From NCBI RefSeq assembly GCF_025452195.1, contig NZ_CP104973.1, positions 3,809,774 to 3,873,773 on the forward strand: DNA of 64,000 bases. Direction: 5' to 3'. The notes under the pieces are model-generated. The model was not told the DNA's origin, searched no databases, and saw nothing but the letters and a program-made list of their open reading frames with translations. The position numbers were made by a program, and so were the translations under genes. Each line of letters begins with the position of its first letter. Position 1 is the first letter of the stretch. The DNA comes from Phyllobacterium zundukense. Lineage in GTDB: Bacteria > Pseudomonadota > Alphaproteobacteria > Rhizobiales > Rhizobiaceae. Below, piece after piece: positions 10,637-21,312 of this stretch.

Positions 10637-11611
10637 TCAGCGGCCATTATAGCCGCGGAACCATTCAACGAACAAAGGAATACCTTGTTCCAGCGTGGTG
10701 GCAGGCGAAAAACCGAGGTCTCGCGACGCGAGGTCTATATCCGCATATGTACGTTTAACATCAGCGGGGGGCATCGGCTCAAATTGTTTGATCGCCTCTC
10801 GGCCACAGGCCTTTTCGATGGTTTCGATAAAACGCATCAAAGCGATGGGGTTGTTGTTGCCAAGATTGTAGACTGGTGCCGTTCCTTCCGGATTGGCGAG
10901 AATGCGATTTACGGCGCCATAAACACCGTTGACGATGTCATCGATGAACGTGAAATCGCGCTCCATATGGCCGTGGTTGTAAACCTTGATCGGCTTGCCT
11001 TGCAAAATCGCATCCGTAAAAAGCCAGGGGGCCATGTCAGGGCGACCATAGGGACCATAGACTGTGAAAAAGCGCAGGCCTGTCGAAGCAATCTTGTGCA
11101 CGTGCCGATAAGAATAGGCAAGAAGCTCAGCCGAGCGTTTGGTTGCGGCGTAGACCGAAACAGGATGGTCAACTGGGTCGTTTTCTGAGAACGGTACTTT
11201 GGTATTGGCGCCGTAGACCGATGAGGAACTCGCATAAACCACGGGGGGCCGTTTCGGCATTTTCAACGCCTGCTCGAATATCGTCACTTGGCCATGCACG
11301 TTGGCATCGACATAGGCTGCAGGGTTTTCGACCGAGTAGCGTACGCCCGCCTGTGCTGCGAGGTGAACTATGATGTCGGCATCCGTATCAGTGCCAATCG
11401 CAGTGGAGAGCCCTTCGGCATCAGCTATATTGCCACGGACAAAACGGATGTTGGAAAGACCATCCAGCGCGGAGAGTCGGGCTTCCTTGAGTGCTACTGG
11501 ATAATAGTCGTTGAGATTGTCGATCGCGATAATATCAAAGCCTTCGCTGGCGAGCCGTCGCGCAACGTGAAATCCGATAAAACCAGCTGCTCCAGTAACG
11601 ATGGCCTTCAT
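10637..11611 (-). CDS. NAD-dependent epimerase, probable UDP-glucuronate 4-epimerase
   Basis: 324 residues of the extended short-chain dehydrogenase family. The Rossmann motif TGAAGFIG is at residues 7-14, the active-site Ser is in YASSSSVYG, and the catalytic pair is in YAATKRSAE. DNLNDYYPVALKEARL and the RFFTVYGPYGRPDMAPWLFTDAIL block are typical of UDP-glucuronate epimerases (LpsL/Cap-type), which make UDP-galacturonate for LPS or exopolysaccharide. The next gene upstream is an O-antigen ligase-like membrane protein 18 bp away, so both probably serve surface-polysaccharide synthesis. The exact sugar is inferred from motifs only. Confidence 0.85.
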   Translation of the reverse strand: MKAIVTGAAGFIGFHVARRLASEGFDIIAIDNLNDYYPVALKEARLSALDGLSNIRFVRGNIADAEGLSTAIGTDTDADIIVHLAAQAGVRYSVENPAAYVDANVHGQVTIFEQALKMPKRPPVVYASSSSVYGANTKVPFSENDPVDHPVSVYAATKRSAELLAYSYRHVHKIASTGLRFFTVYGPYGRPDMAPWLFTDAILQGKPIKVYNHGHMERDFTFIDDIVNGVYGAVNRILANPEGTAPVYNLGNNNPIALMRFIETIEKACGREAIKQFEPMPPADVKRTYADIDLASRDLGFSPATTLEQGIPLFVEWFRGYNGR

Positions 11612-11629
11612 AAATTACCCAACATCATT

Positions 11630-12973
11630 CTAATCGATCTTCGCCATGGCGAGCTTTTGGTCGAACTCACTCAAGGTAAGCTCGTCGGCTTCGGCATGCG
11701 CGGCCAACTGCGGTATCGACAGATAGGGCGAGGTTCCGGATATCCAACAGATCATCATCGTCAGGTAAATGAAAACCGCGTCCGTCGCATCGTGACCGAA
11801 CATGATACCCAGCATGCCCGTAATCACATAACTGCTCACCAGCAGTAGGGAAATAGCGATTGCGAGATCCCGGCCCGGTCCGGGCTCCTTCTTGCACGCG
11901 GCGATTATCGGAGCAGCAAGAAGCCCGAGCACCGCCAGCACACCCAATATACCGCCGTCGACAGCGGCATTCAAAAAGCCGTTGTGTACGTGCGTAAAAG
12001 ACATTTTCTTGTCGGGAGGCAAATTCAGGATCTCGTTGACCCGCGACATGCGATTTTGCGGACCATAGCCGATCAGCGGCGATGCCAGAAAAGCCCGTTT
12101 GGCGGCCGACCACAACATCAGTCGCGCATTGAGAGAGTTGATACTGTCTGGCTGACGATCCAGCTGCACGATATCGCTTTCGAGCGCATGATAGCGCTCC
12201 GTCACCTTCATTGCCGCAATGGCGATAATGGCAACGATTATGACGGCTCCAACGACCTTCATGACATTGGTGATTGTCGGCAGGGTTTGTCCTCGCAAGT
12301 ACCAATACAGAACGGCAAAGTTTACAGGCATGACCAGCCAGGCCGAACGCGTGCCGGAGAGAAATGCGCAGACAAGACCACATGCAAAACCGGCGATGGC
12401 AATAAATCGCTCGGTCCTGCTGTCTGAATGCGCATTGAGCAGTGAAATGCTGCCAAACAATACTGTAAACAGTCCGAACACCGCAGCATTCCCGGCGCCC
12501 CCTTCGGCACGAGGCGACAGAAAAGCGATCTGGACGATGCTGAATATGAGCGAACCGATCATGCCGATGCCAGCACCGGTGATCAAAAAGGGCACAAGAC
12601 GACCGGGAAGGCTCGCTCGAAGTCGCGGCAGCACAGCCCAGATTGCGAGGAAGGGAATCATCTTGAAGATGAAGGGAATCCCCTTCGACGCATCGGGATG
12701 TACGGCTACCGAAAGTATGGTCACGAGAACGTAAAAGGTCAGACACCAGGCGACGATCTTGTCGGTTCTGCTCATCTCGAACCGGAAACGTTTTGCTGCG
12801 AGTGAAACGATTGCCCATAAAAAGGCACAGACCAAGGTCACGGACGTTCCGCTTGCCAGCAGGCCAGGAAACAGCGCAAACACAAATGTAAAGAGACGAT
12901 TGTTGCGATCGATTCCGATAAAATGCCCTCTTGTGGGGAGCATTATCGCTTTGGCTAATTGATCTGGAAGCAT
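11630..12973 (-). CDS. O-antigen ligase/Wzy-like polytopic membrane protein
   Basis: 447 residues with about ten hydrophobic segments. The central part matches the O-antigen ligase superfamily (Wzy_C): GTRSAWLVMPVNF, a long periplasmic loop with RLMLWSAAKRAFLASPLIGYGPQN, and FTHVHNGFLNAAVDGGILG, the conserved His-containing loop. Such proteins join or polymerise lipid-linked sugar chains at the periplasmic face of the inner membrane. It is 18 bp upstream of the UDP-glucuronate epimerase-like gene and divergent from mutY. It could be a ligase, a Wzy polymerase or an exopolysaccharide export factor; sequence does not decide. Confidence 0.82.
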   Translation of the reverse strand: MLPDQLAKAIMLPTRGHFIGIDRNNRLFTFVFALFPGLLASGTSVTLVCAFLWAIVSLAAKRFRFEMSRTDKIVAWCLTFYVLVTILSVAVHPDASKGIPFIFKMIPFLAIWAVLPRLRASLPGRLVPFLITGAGIGMIGSLIFSIVQIAFLSPRAEGGAGNAAVFGLFTVLFGSISLLNAHSDSRTERFIAIAGFACGLVCAFLSGTRSAWLVMPVNFAVLYWYLRGQTLPTITNVMKVVGAVIIVAIIAIAAMKVTERYHALESDIVQLDRQPDSINSLNARLMLWSAAKRAFLASPLIGYGPQNRMSRVNEILNLPPDKKMSFTHVHNGFLNAAVDGGILGVLAVLGLLAAPIIAACKKEPGPGRDLAIAISLLLVSSYVITGMLGIMFGHDATDAVFIYLTMMICWISGTSPYLSIPQLAAHAEADELTLSEFDQKLAMAKID

Positions 12974-13059
12974 CTAAGGTTCCGAATGATTATGAGATTC
13001 ATGCTTGCAACCGTTTTTGTAAGAACCGTCAAGGCTTCGTGTAGCGCAGTTTGGAATTG

Positions 13060-14130
13060 ATGCAACCAATAACCACCCGCCTGCTGCTATGGTATGATTC
13101 TCATCACCGGACTCTACCATGGCGCATTTCGCCGCGCGAGCGTCTCGCAGGCAGCACTGCCGATCCCTATCGGATCTGGCTTTCCGAAATCATGCTGCAA
13201 CAAACGACGGTTGAAGCCGTCAAATCCTATTTCCGCGTTTTCATCGAAAAGTGGCCGACAGTCGTGGATTTGGCCGCCGCGAGCCAGGACGACGTTTTGC
13301 GCGCCTGGGCTGGTCTTGGCTATTATTCGCGCGCGCGAAACCTGAAGAAATGTGCCGATATCATCTGTGCAGAATATGGCGGGCGTTTCCCGTCCGATCT
13401 TGCCAATTTGAAGTCGCTGCCCGGTATCGGCGACTACACGGCCGCCGCGATTGCCTCGATCGCATTTGATCTGCCCATGGCCGTTGTCGACGGCAATGTG
13501 GAGCGCGTCATCACGCGGCTCTATGCTCTCGCTACCCCTCTGCCGCTGGCCAAGCCAGAGATCCGCGCGCGCATGCAGGCGCTTACACCTGACGAAAGAC
13601 CGGGGGATTTTGCCCAGGCAATGATGGATCTCGGAGCGACGATCTGCACGCCCAGGCGACCCGCGTGCGTCATTTGCCCGCTCAACGACAATTGCCAGGC
13701 GTTGCGAACCACCGATCCGGAATTCTTTCCTGTGAAAGCGCCCAAGAAAGAGAAGCCCGTTCGCGTTGGGGCTGCCTTCGTCGCTGTTTCCAATGATGAG
13801 GTATATTTACGTGGTCGTGCAGAGACGGGATTGCTTGGCGGCATGGCGGAAGTTCCGACGACATCTTGGACGGCACGTCTCGATGGGGAAACCGAGTTGG
13901 ATGCAGCCCCCTTTCCCGCTAACTGGATCGCCACCGGCAACATCACCCATATTTTTACGCATTTCGAATTGCGTCTTAAAATCTACAAAGCTCATGAAGT
14001 AGAGAAAGACATTGCCGCTGGCGGGTGGTGGGTCAAGGTTGATGAATTGGGAGGCGAAGCCTTGCCCACGGTCATGAAAAAAGCCATTGCTGCCGCCATT
14101 CCAGATGCGTTCGCAAGGAGAAAAAATTAG
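13060..14130 (+). CDS. mutY: A/G-specific adenine glycosylase
   Basis: 356 residues from the ATG at 13060; a TTG three codons upstream is in frame. It removes adenine mispaired with 8-oxoguanine. Visible are the helix-hairpin-helix LPGIGDYTAAAIASIAF followed by the catalytic Asp in VVDGNVERV, the Fe-S cluster pattern C-x6-C-x2-C-x5-C in CTPRRPACVICPLNDNC, and a C-terminal NUDIX-like 8-oxoG recognition domain with ITHIFTHFELRL. The HAD gene follows after one base, so the pair is likely cotranscribed. It is divergent from the O-antigen ligase-like gene. Confidence 0.95.
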   Translation: MQPITTRLLLWYDSHHRTLPWRISPRERLAGSTADPYRIWLSEIMLQQTTVEAVKSYFRVFIEKWPTVVDLAAASQDDVLRAWAGLGYYSRARNLKKCADIICAEYGGRFPSDLANLKSLPGIGDYTAAAIASIAFDLPMAVVDGNVERVITRLYALATPLPLAKPEIRARMQALTPDERPGDFAQAMMDLGATICTPRRPACVICPLNDNCQALRTTDPEFFPVKAPKKEKPVRVGAAFVAVSNDEVYLRGRAETGLLGGMAEVPTTSWTARLDGETELDAAPFPANWIATGNITHIFTHFELRLKIYKAHEVEKDIAAGGWWVKVDELGGEALPTVMKKAIAAAIPDAFARRKN

Positions 14131-14131
14131 A

Positions 14132-14743
14132 ATGACACAGGTCAAGCATATCGTTTTCGACATTGGCATGGTTCTTATACACTATGATCCACATGCCGCC
14201 TTCCTGGATGTCATTCCCGATGCCACTGAGCGCCAATGGTTCTTCGACAATGTCTGCACACATGAATGGAATGTCGAGCAGGATCGCGGACGGAAATGGC
14301 CGGAGGCTGAGGCTCTATTGATCGCCGACTTTCCCGACCGCGAGCAGCACATCCGCGCGTTCCGGCAGAACTGGCACATGATGGTTCCGCATTCGATCGA
14401 TAGCAGCGTCGAGATCATGCGCAAGCTGATCGCCGATGGTCACGATGTGACGATGCTCACCAATTTCGCCTCGGATACTTTGCGCGAGGCCTGGGAGCGA
14501 TACCCGTTCCTGACCGAAAGCCGCGGCGTGACGATTTCCGGCGATGTCGGCCTGATCAAGCCCGACAAGGCAATTTACGATCAACACGTCGCTACCTTTG
14601 ACCTTGAAGCTTCTGCGACGCTCTTCATCGATGACAGCGCCAAGAATGTTGCCGGTGCCAAGGCCGCAGGTTGGCAGTCGGTACAATTCATCGACCCTGA
14701 AACCCTCAAGGCCGATCTTGAGAACCTTGGAATCCGCATCTGA
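14132..14743 (+). CDS. HAD-superfamily hydrolase (subfamily IA)
   Basis: 203 residues starting at ATG 14132 with AAGGAG inside the last codons of mutY. HAD motif I is present as VFDIGMVL (first Asp kept; the second acidic position is Gly-Met rather than the usual D-x-D, so phosphatase activity needs care). Motif II is MLTNFA, motif III the Lys of GLIKPDKAIY, and motif IV TLFIDDSAKNV. The family acts on small phosphorylated or halogenated substrates; the substrate is unknown. Position suggests it is expressed with mutY. Confidence 0.82.
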   Translation: MTQVKHIVFDIGMVLIHYDPHAAFLDVIPDATERQWFFDNVCTHEWNVEQDRGRKWPEAEALLIADFPDREQHIRAFRQNWHMMVPHSIDSSVEIMRKLIADGHDVTMLTNFASDTLREAWERYPFLTESRGVTISGDVGLIKPDKAIYDQHVATFDLEASATLFIDDSAKNVAGAKAAGWQSVQFIDPETLKADLENLGIRI

Positions 14744-14761
14744 TCCCAGCTAAAAGCGAAA

Positions 14762-14783
14762 CGCCCGAGACATGCCTCGGGTG
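14762..14783 (+). terminator. Hairpin after the HAD gene
   Basis: CCCGAG (14764-14769) pairs with CTCGGG (14776-14781) around a short loop, extended by wobble pairs, 20 bp after the HAD stop codon. There is no clear T-run, so it is a possible terminator or mRNA end rather than a classic intrinsic terminator. Confidence 0.4.
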
Positions 14784-14811
14784 CGCCGCTGGGCATGTTT
14801 GGATTCATGCT

Positions 14812-14914
14812 ATGACGCGACGAAAATGGTGATTTTCGAGCACCGGAGCGCAGCGTACATACTGGTACGCGAGCACCGGAGCGGAGAAAAACGCCATTTG
14901 CAGGCCGTCATCGC
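14812..14914 (+). repeat. RIME-like intergenic palindromic repeat, copy 1
   Basis: About 103 bp of near-palindromic sequence between the 3' ends of the HAD gene and ccrM. The two arms share GAGCACCGGAGCG and are joined at GTAC-containing centres (GCGTACATACTGGTACGCG); outer arms are GACGCGACGAAAATGG and AAACGCCATTTGCAG. Copies 2-4 at 16959, 17746 and 24266 have the same plan and orientation. The layout fits the Rhizobium-specific intergenic mosaic elements (RIME) known from this order. Confidence 0.85.
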
Positions 14915-14922
14915 ATAAATCT

Positions 14923-16934
<2,012 letters not shown>

Positions 16935-16958
16935 CCGGGCCCATTGAAATTCACGCTA

Positions 16959-17056
16959 TGACGCGGCGAAAATGCGGTTTTCGAGCACCGGAGCGCAGCG
17001 TACTTTAAGGTACGTGAGCACCGGAGCACAGAAAAGCGCCATTTGCAGGCCGTCAG
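16959..17056 (+). repeat. RIME-like intergenic palindromic repeat, copy 2
   Basis: Same architecture as the copy at 14812: GACGCGGCGAAAATG, CGAGCACCGGAGCG, centre GTACTTTAAGGTAC, GAGCACCGGAGCACAG, then GCGCCATTTGCAGGCCGTC. It lies between the converging 3' ends of the HAD gene and the lipoprotein gene. Confidence 0.85.
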
Positions 17057-17084
17057 AGCGCGAATAGTGCGACGCCAACCTTTT

Positions 17085-17696
17085 TCACTGTGTTTTCGGC
17101 TTTGATTTTGAAGCCGCGCTTGCTGGCCCTTCGTCGAAACCTATGAACACCTGAATGTTCTGCGCCGTTGGCTTTGGGAAACTCACATTGGGATCGTTGA
17201 AAACGAACTGTGTGGCAGCACCATCCGAAGCCGATATCGCCTGCTTGTGCAGCGTCGAGTACAGCACATTTGTTCCCTGAATGACGGCGACGCGGATAGG
17301 TACTGTAATTGTCCCGGGGGTGAATTTCGGACCGGGTACGACCTTGCCGGAAACGGCCACGTTCATGGTCATGGTAGCGTCGTTTGACTGGCACGACCGC
17401 GTCTGGTTCGAGATCGAAGCTTGATAGATCAGGTTTTCAGGCGTCTTGTCTGATTTTCCATAATTCGTCAGGACCGAGGTCCCTTCGCGGATCGTCACGG
17501 TGGGGCAGAACGCTGTCAATTCGGACGCTGTTATGCGTTTTTGCGCTTCCGCGGTGGCAAGCGCCTTCTCACTATTCGGGTCGTCGCTGTTGCTGCCGCT
17601 GGTCGAGCATCCCGCAAGACCCATAGCAAAAATCATTGCACAAACCGGGGCGCAAAGTTGATAGAAGGGCAAAGATTTTTGTGCTTCTGACTTCAT
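17085..17696 (-). CDS. Putative lipoprotein of unknown function
   Basis: 203 residues. A hydrophobic leader ends in the lipobox MGLAGC (Cys about 29), then a Ser/Asp-rich linker and a beta-rich domain with two further cysteines (FCPTV and RSCQS). I do not recognise a characterised family. Similar lipoproteins occur in Hyphomicrobiales (from memory of the pattern, not a search). It probably sits at the periplasmic face of the outer membrane. It is flanked on both sides by RIME-like repeats, so it is likely a single-gene unit. Confidence 0.7.
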   Translation of the reverse strand: MKSEAQKSLPFYQLCAPVCAMIFAMGLAGCSTSGSNSDDPNSEKALATAEAQKRITASELTAFCPTVTIREGTSVLTNYGKSDKTPENLIYQASISNQTRSCQSNDATMTMNVAVSGKVVPGPKFTPGTITVPIRVAVIQGTNVLYSTLHKQAISASDGAATQFVFNDPNVSFPKPTAQNIQVFIGFDEGPASAASKSKPKTQ

Positions 17697-17745
17697 GAAC
17701 AGAACTCTCCTTGACGAACGAACCTTAAGAGGCCAAACGAAAATT

Positions 17746-17856
17746 CGTCAGGAAGCGGCGAAAATGGTGGTTTTCCAGTACCGAAGCGGAACGTACGTTT
17801 TGTACGTGAGCATCGGAGCACAGAAAACCGTCATTTGCAGCCCTTCCATGACGGAT
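17746..17856 (+). repeat. RIME-like intergenic palindromic repeat, copy 3
   Basis: Between the divergent lipoprotein and thrC genes. Arms CGGCGAAAATGGTGG and CAGAAAACCGTCATTTGCAGCCC enclose CCGAAGCGGAACGTAC and GTACGTGAGCATCGGAGC. More diverged than copies 1 and 2. Its right side continues into AGCCCTTCCATGACGGATTTGCGGTTGGGCTC, a second hairpin module also seen near 2826-2860. Confidence 0.8.
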
Positions 17857-17986
17857 TTGCGGTTGGGCTCTGACGAACGAGCGTGTTCTATACCAACGGT
17901 AAGGAAATAATGCGACGGGGCATTGCAGCCTTTTTTTGACAAGGGCAGCTACAGCACTATTGGGCAAAACACATGAGGCGACCGAG

Positions 17987-19393
17987 ATGAAATATGTGAG
18001 TACCCGGGGAGAAGCGCCGGTTTTGGGCTTTTCCGATGCGCTTTTATCCGGTCTTGCCCGTGATGGCGGACTCTATCTTCCGGAGCAATTTCCACAGTTT
18101 TCCGCTAGCGAAATCCGCTCGCTGCGCGGCAAAACCTATGCGGAAGTCGCCATTCAGGTTCTGACGCCATTTATAGCCGGCGACATAGACCAGGCCGATT
18201 TCGAGAAGATGGTGCATGAGGCCTACGGTACGTTTCGGCACGAAGCGGTCTGCCCGTTGGTGCAGACCCGGCACAACGAGTTTGTTCTCGAGCTTTTCCA
18301 TGGACCGACCCTCGCCTTCAAGGATGTGGCGATGCAGTTGTTGGCGCGACTGATGGATTATATCCTGACGAAGCGTAACGAGCGCGCCACCATTGTCGGT
18401 GCAACTTCCGGCGATACGGGCGGCGCAGCCATCGAGGCATTTGCCAACCGGGATCGCACGGATATCTTCATTCTGTTTCCGCACAACCGCGTTTCGCTCG
18501 TGCAGCAGCGGCAGATGACGACATCGGCGGCATCGAATGTCCACGCGCTGGCCGTCGAGGGGAATTTCGATGATTGCCAGTCCTTGGTCAAAGGCATGTT
18601 CAACGATTTGGCCTTCCGCGATTCCCTTTCTCTGTCGGGGGTCAATTCGATCAACTGGGCGCGGATCATGCCGCAAATCGTTTATTATTTCACGGCTGCC
18701 GTTTCGCTCGGTAGCCCGGAGCGCCCGGTATCCTTCACCGTTCCGACTGGCAATTTCGGCGATATTTTTGCAGGCTACGTCGCAAAGCGCATGGGCCTTC
18801 CGATTGACCAACTTGTCATTGCGACCAACGATAACGATATTTTGACCCGCACGATCGAAACGGGAATTTATGAAACCCGGGGCGTACTGCACACGACATC
18901 GCCTTCCATGGACATACAGGTTTCTTCCAATTTCGAGCGCCTGCTCTTTGAAGCACACGGTCGGGATGCCGCCGCAGTGCGCCGATTGATGAGCGGGTTG
19001 AAACAATCAGGCAGCTTCACGATTGCCGACACTGTACTTGCCGCAATCCGCGCTGAGTTCGCTGCAGGGCGCTCTACCAAGGCTGAAACGGCCGAGGCAA
19101 TCGCAAATGTCCTGAAGCAGTCCGGTTATCTTCTTGATCCGCATTCGGCCATCGGACTGAAAGTTGCGCGGGAGAAGGCCCGGAGCGAAACGCCAAGCGT
19201 TGTACTTGCCACTGCTCATCCGGCGAAATTTCCCGATGCCGTCGAGGCAGCGAGCGGCATTCATCCACACCTTCCGCTCTGGCTGGGTGACCTCATGCAA
19301 CGAAAAGAACAGTACACGGTACTTCCCAACGACCTTAAAAGTGTGGAAGAGTATGTGAGCCGACATTCAAGAGCGGCGGGTAAGGAGCATTGA
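17987..19393 (+). CDS. thrC: Threonine synthase
   Basis: 468 residues from the ATG at 17987 (MKYVSTRGEAPVLGFSDALL, the family start). PLP enzyme that turns O-phosphohomoserine into threonine. The PLP lysine is in GPTLAFKDVAMQ, the phosphate loop in GATSGDTGGAAIEAF, and the fold-type II core includes SINWARIMPQIVYYF and PTGNFGDIFAGYVAKRMG. Length fits the long bacterial class. Its stop TGA is directly followed by the ATG of the M16 peptidase gene, so the two are translationally close. Its substrate maker, thrB, is also in the window at 27845. Confidence 0.96.
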   Translation: MKYVSTRGEAPVLGFSDALLSGLARDGGLYLPEQFPQFSASEIRSLRGKTYAEVAIQVLTPFIAGDIDQADFEKMVHEAYGTFRHEAVCPLVQTRHNEFVLELFHGPTLAFKDVAMQLLARLMDYILTKRNERATIVGATSGDTGGAAIEAFANRDRTDIFILFPHNRVSLVQQRQMTTSAASNVHALAVEGNFDDCQSLVKGMFNDLAFRDSLSLSGVNSINWARIMPQIVYYFTAAVSLGSPERPVSFTVPTGNFGDIFAGYVAKRMGLPIDQLVIATNDNDILTRTIETGIYETRGVLHTTSPSMDIQVSSNFERLLFEAHGRDAAAVRRLMSGLKQSGSFTIADTVLAAIRAEFAAGRSTKAETAEAIANVLKQSGYLLDPHSAIGLKVAREKARSETPSVVLATAHPAKFPDAVEAASGIHPHLPLWLGDLMQRKEQYTVLPNDLKSVEEYVSRHSRAAGKEH

Positions 19394-20689
19394 ATGGGCG
19401 TTGAAATCAGTCGCCTCTCCAACGGTTTGACGATTGCGACAGAGACAATGCCGCATGTGGAGAGTGTAGCGCTTGGCATCTGGGTCAAGGCAGGGTCGAG
19501 GAATGAGGCCAACCATCAGCACGGCATTGCTCATCTTCTTGAACACATGGCTTTTAAGGGAACTGAAAATCGTTCTGCCTGGAAAATTGCGGCCGACATC
19601 GAAGATGTAGGCGGCGAGATCAACGCGGCCACCAGTGTCGAAACAACATCGTATTATGCGCGCGTCCTGCGAGACGACATGCCTCTGGCAATCGATATCC
19701 TCAGCGATATCATGACCGGTTCGAAGTTCGACGCTGAGGAGCTCGAGCGCGAAAAAAATGTGGTCATGCAGGAAATCGGGGCAGCGCACGACACGCCTGA
19801 CGACGTTGTCTTTGACCGCTTCACGGAAGCAGCGTTTCAAGACCAGACAATCGGCCGGACAATTCTTGGAACACCGGAAACCGTGCAATCCTTTTCTTCG
19901 GCCGACTTGCGCCGTTATATGGATGAACAATACAGCGCCGAGCGCATGGTCGTCGTCGCCGCTGGCGGTGTAAAGCACGATGAATTCGTACGCGAAGTCG
20001 AGAAGCGGCTCGGTTCGTTTCGCGCCAAATCAACGGCACCGGAACCGGATCTGTCGCACTATGTCGGTGGCGATTTCCGCGAACAACGCGACTTGATGGA
20101 CGCACAGGTCGTCATCGGTTTCGAGGGACGAGCCTACCACGTTCGCGATTTCTATGCTTCGCAATTGCTGGCAATGATCCTCGGCGGTGGGATGTCCTCC
20201 CGTCTTTTCCAGGAGGTGCGTGAGAAACGCGGGCTGTGTTATTCGGTCTATGCCTTCCACTGGGGTTTTTCCGATACCGGCATTTTTGGAATTCACGCCG
20301 CAACCGGGCGCAACCATCTCAAGAAGCTAGTCCCGGTTATCATCAATGAGCTGCATGAAGCTGCCCGAAACATCAGCCAGGAAGAGCTGAATCGTGCGCG
20401 TGCGCAATATCGTGCCAGCCTGCTGATGTCGCACGAAAGTGCCGCGAGCCGGGCCGGACAGATTGCACGGCAGATGCTGCTCTACGGGCACGCGGTCTCG
20501 ACAGAAGAACTGGTCGAGCGTTTATCGAAGATCACGACAGAGCGCTTGACGGACCTCGCAGGCCGCCTCTTCCTCGATACAACGCCAACGATTGCCGCCG
20601 TCGGTCCGGTTGGTTCGCTAATGAAATTCGCCGATGTCCGCCAAGGGCTTACTTCTGCAACAGCAAGTCCCCGAAAAATCGCGGTCTGA
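19394..20689 (+). CDS. M16 family zinc peptidase (processing peptidase-like)
   Basis: 431 residues, typical for single-chain bacterial M16B peptidases. The inverted zinc motif HxxEH is at residues 47-51 (HLLEHMAFKGT), with the downstream glutamate in the EREKNVVMQEIG helix. Two M16 domains are visible: the active N-terminal half and an inactive C-terminal half that starts after the glycine-rich linker near LGGGMSSRLFQEVREKRGLCYS. It resembles mitochondrial processing peptidase beta and rhizobial relatives; the natural substrate is unknown. It starts immediately after thrC and precedes the GNAT gene by 22 bp. Confidence 0.92.
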   Translation: MGVEISRLSNGLTIATETMPHVESVALGIWVKAGSRNEANHQHGIAHLLEHMAFKGTENRSAWKIAADIEDVGGEINAATSVETTSYYARVLRDDMPLAIDILSDIMTGSKFDAEELEREKNVVMQEIGAAHDTPDDVVFDRFTEAAFQDQTIGRTILGTPETVQSFSSADLRRYMDEQYSAERMVVVAAGGVKHDEFVREVEKRLGSFRAKSTAPEPDLSHYVGGDFREQRDLMDAQVVIGFEGRAYHVRDFYASQLLAMILGGGMSSRLFQEVREKRGLCYSVYAFHWGFSDTGIFGIHAATGRNHLKKLVPVIINELHEAARNISQEELNRARAQYRASLLMSHESAASRAGQIARQMLLYGHAVSTEELVERLSKITTERLTDLAGRLFLDTTPTIAAVGPVGSLMKFADVRQGLTSATASPRKIAV

Positions 20690-20711
20690 CGGCCAGAGAG
20701 CCTCGACGGCC

Positions 20712-21293
20712 ATGATCGCCCTGCCCTTTCTGAAAAGCGTCGCGCCGCCCCTGCAGGGCGAGCGGCTCTATTTGCGTCCGCCACAACTTTCCGATTACCG
20801 CGCGTGGTCCACGCTTCGCGCGCAGAGCCGCGAGTTCCTCACGCCGTGGGAACCTCTTTGGGCGGTCGACGATCTGGAACGTGGAGCCTTTCGCCATAGA
20901 ATTCGTCACTATGACGAAGAGGCGGCAGCCGGAACGGCGCATCCTTTCTTTCTTTTCCGCAACAAGGATTCGCGCCTGCTTGGAGGCATTACGCTCGGCA
21001 ATATCCGCCGCGGTGTTGGGCAGAATGGCATGATCGGGTACTGGATCGGCGAGCCGTTTGCCGGACAGGGTTTCATGCACGAAGCCCTGGGCCTGCTTAT
21101 TCCCTATGCTTTTACCAAGGTAAGGTTGCACCGGCTGGAAGCGGCCTGTATTCCAAGCAATGAAAGATCGATCCGCCTTCTCGAAAAAGCCGGATTTCAG
21201 AGGGAAGGACTGCTACGCTCATACTTAAAGATAAATGGTATGTGGCAAGATCATCTGCTCTTCTCCATGATTGAAGGCGATGTACGGCGGTAG
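20712..21293 (+). CDS. GNAT acetyltransferase, RimJ/RimL-like
   Basis: 193 residues from ATG 20712; an in-frame ATG at 20634 would overlap the peptidase gene and adds a sequence unlike the family. The GNAT core is clear: GERLYLRPPQLSDYRAW, LGGITLGNIRRGVGQNGMIGYWIGEPFAGQGFMHEAL (acetyl-CoA loop) and LHRLEAACIPSNERSIRLLEKAGFQREG. RimJ-type enzymes acetylate the N-terminus of ribosomal protein S5 and relatives, but the family also modifies small molecules. It forms a likely unit thrC-peptidase-GNAT and is followed after 19 bp by the GGDEF/EAL gene. Confidence 0.88.
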   Translation: MIALPFLKSVAPPLQGERLYLRPPQLSDYRAWSTLRAQSREFLTPWEPLWAVDDLERGAFRHRIRHYDEEAAAGTAHPFFLFRNKDSRLLGGITLGNIRRGVGQNGMIGYWIGEPFAGQGFMHEALGLLIPYAFTKVRLHRLEAACIPSNERSIRLLEKAGFQREGLLRSYLKINGMWQDHLLFSMIEGDVRR

Positions 21294-21312
21294 GGAAATA
21301 AAGGTTGTATCA

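Noticed and set aside
11667..12818. Second minus-strand frame of 383 codons inside the O-antigen ligase-like gene
   Set aside because: The translation is Cys/Arg/His-rich and hydrophilic, whereas the other frame gives regular transmembrane helices and family motifs.
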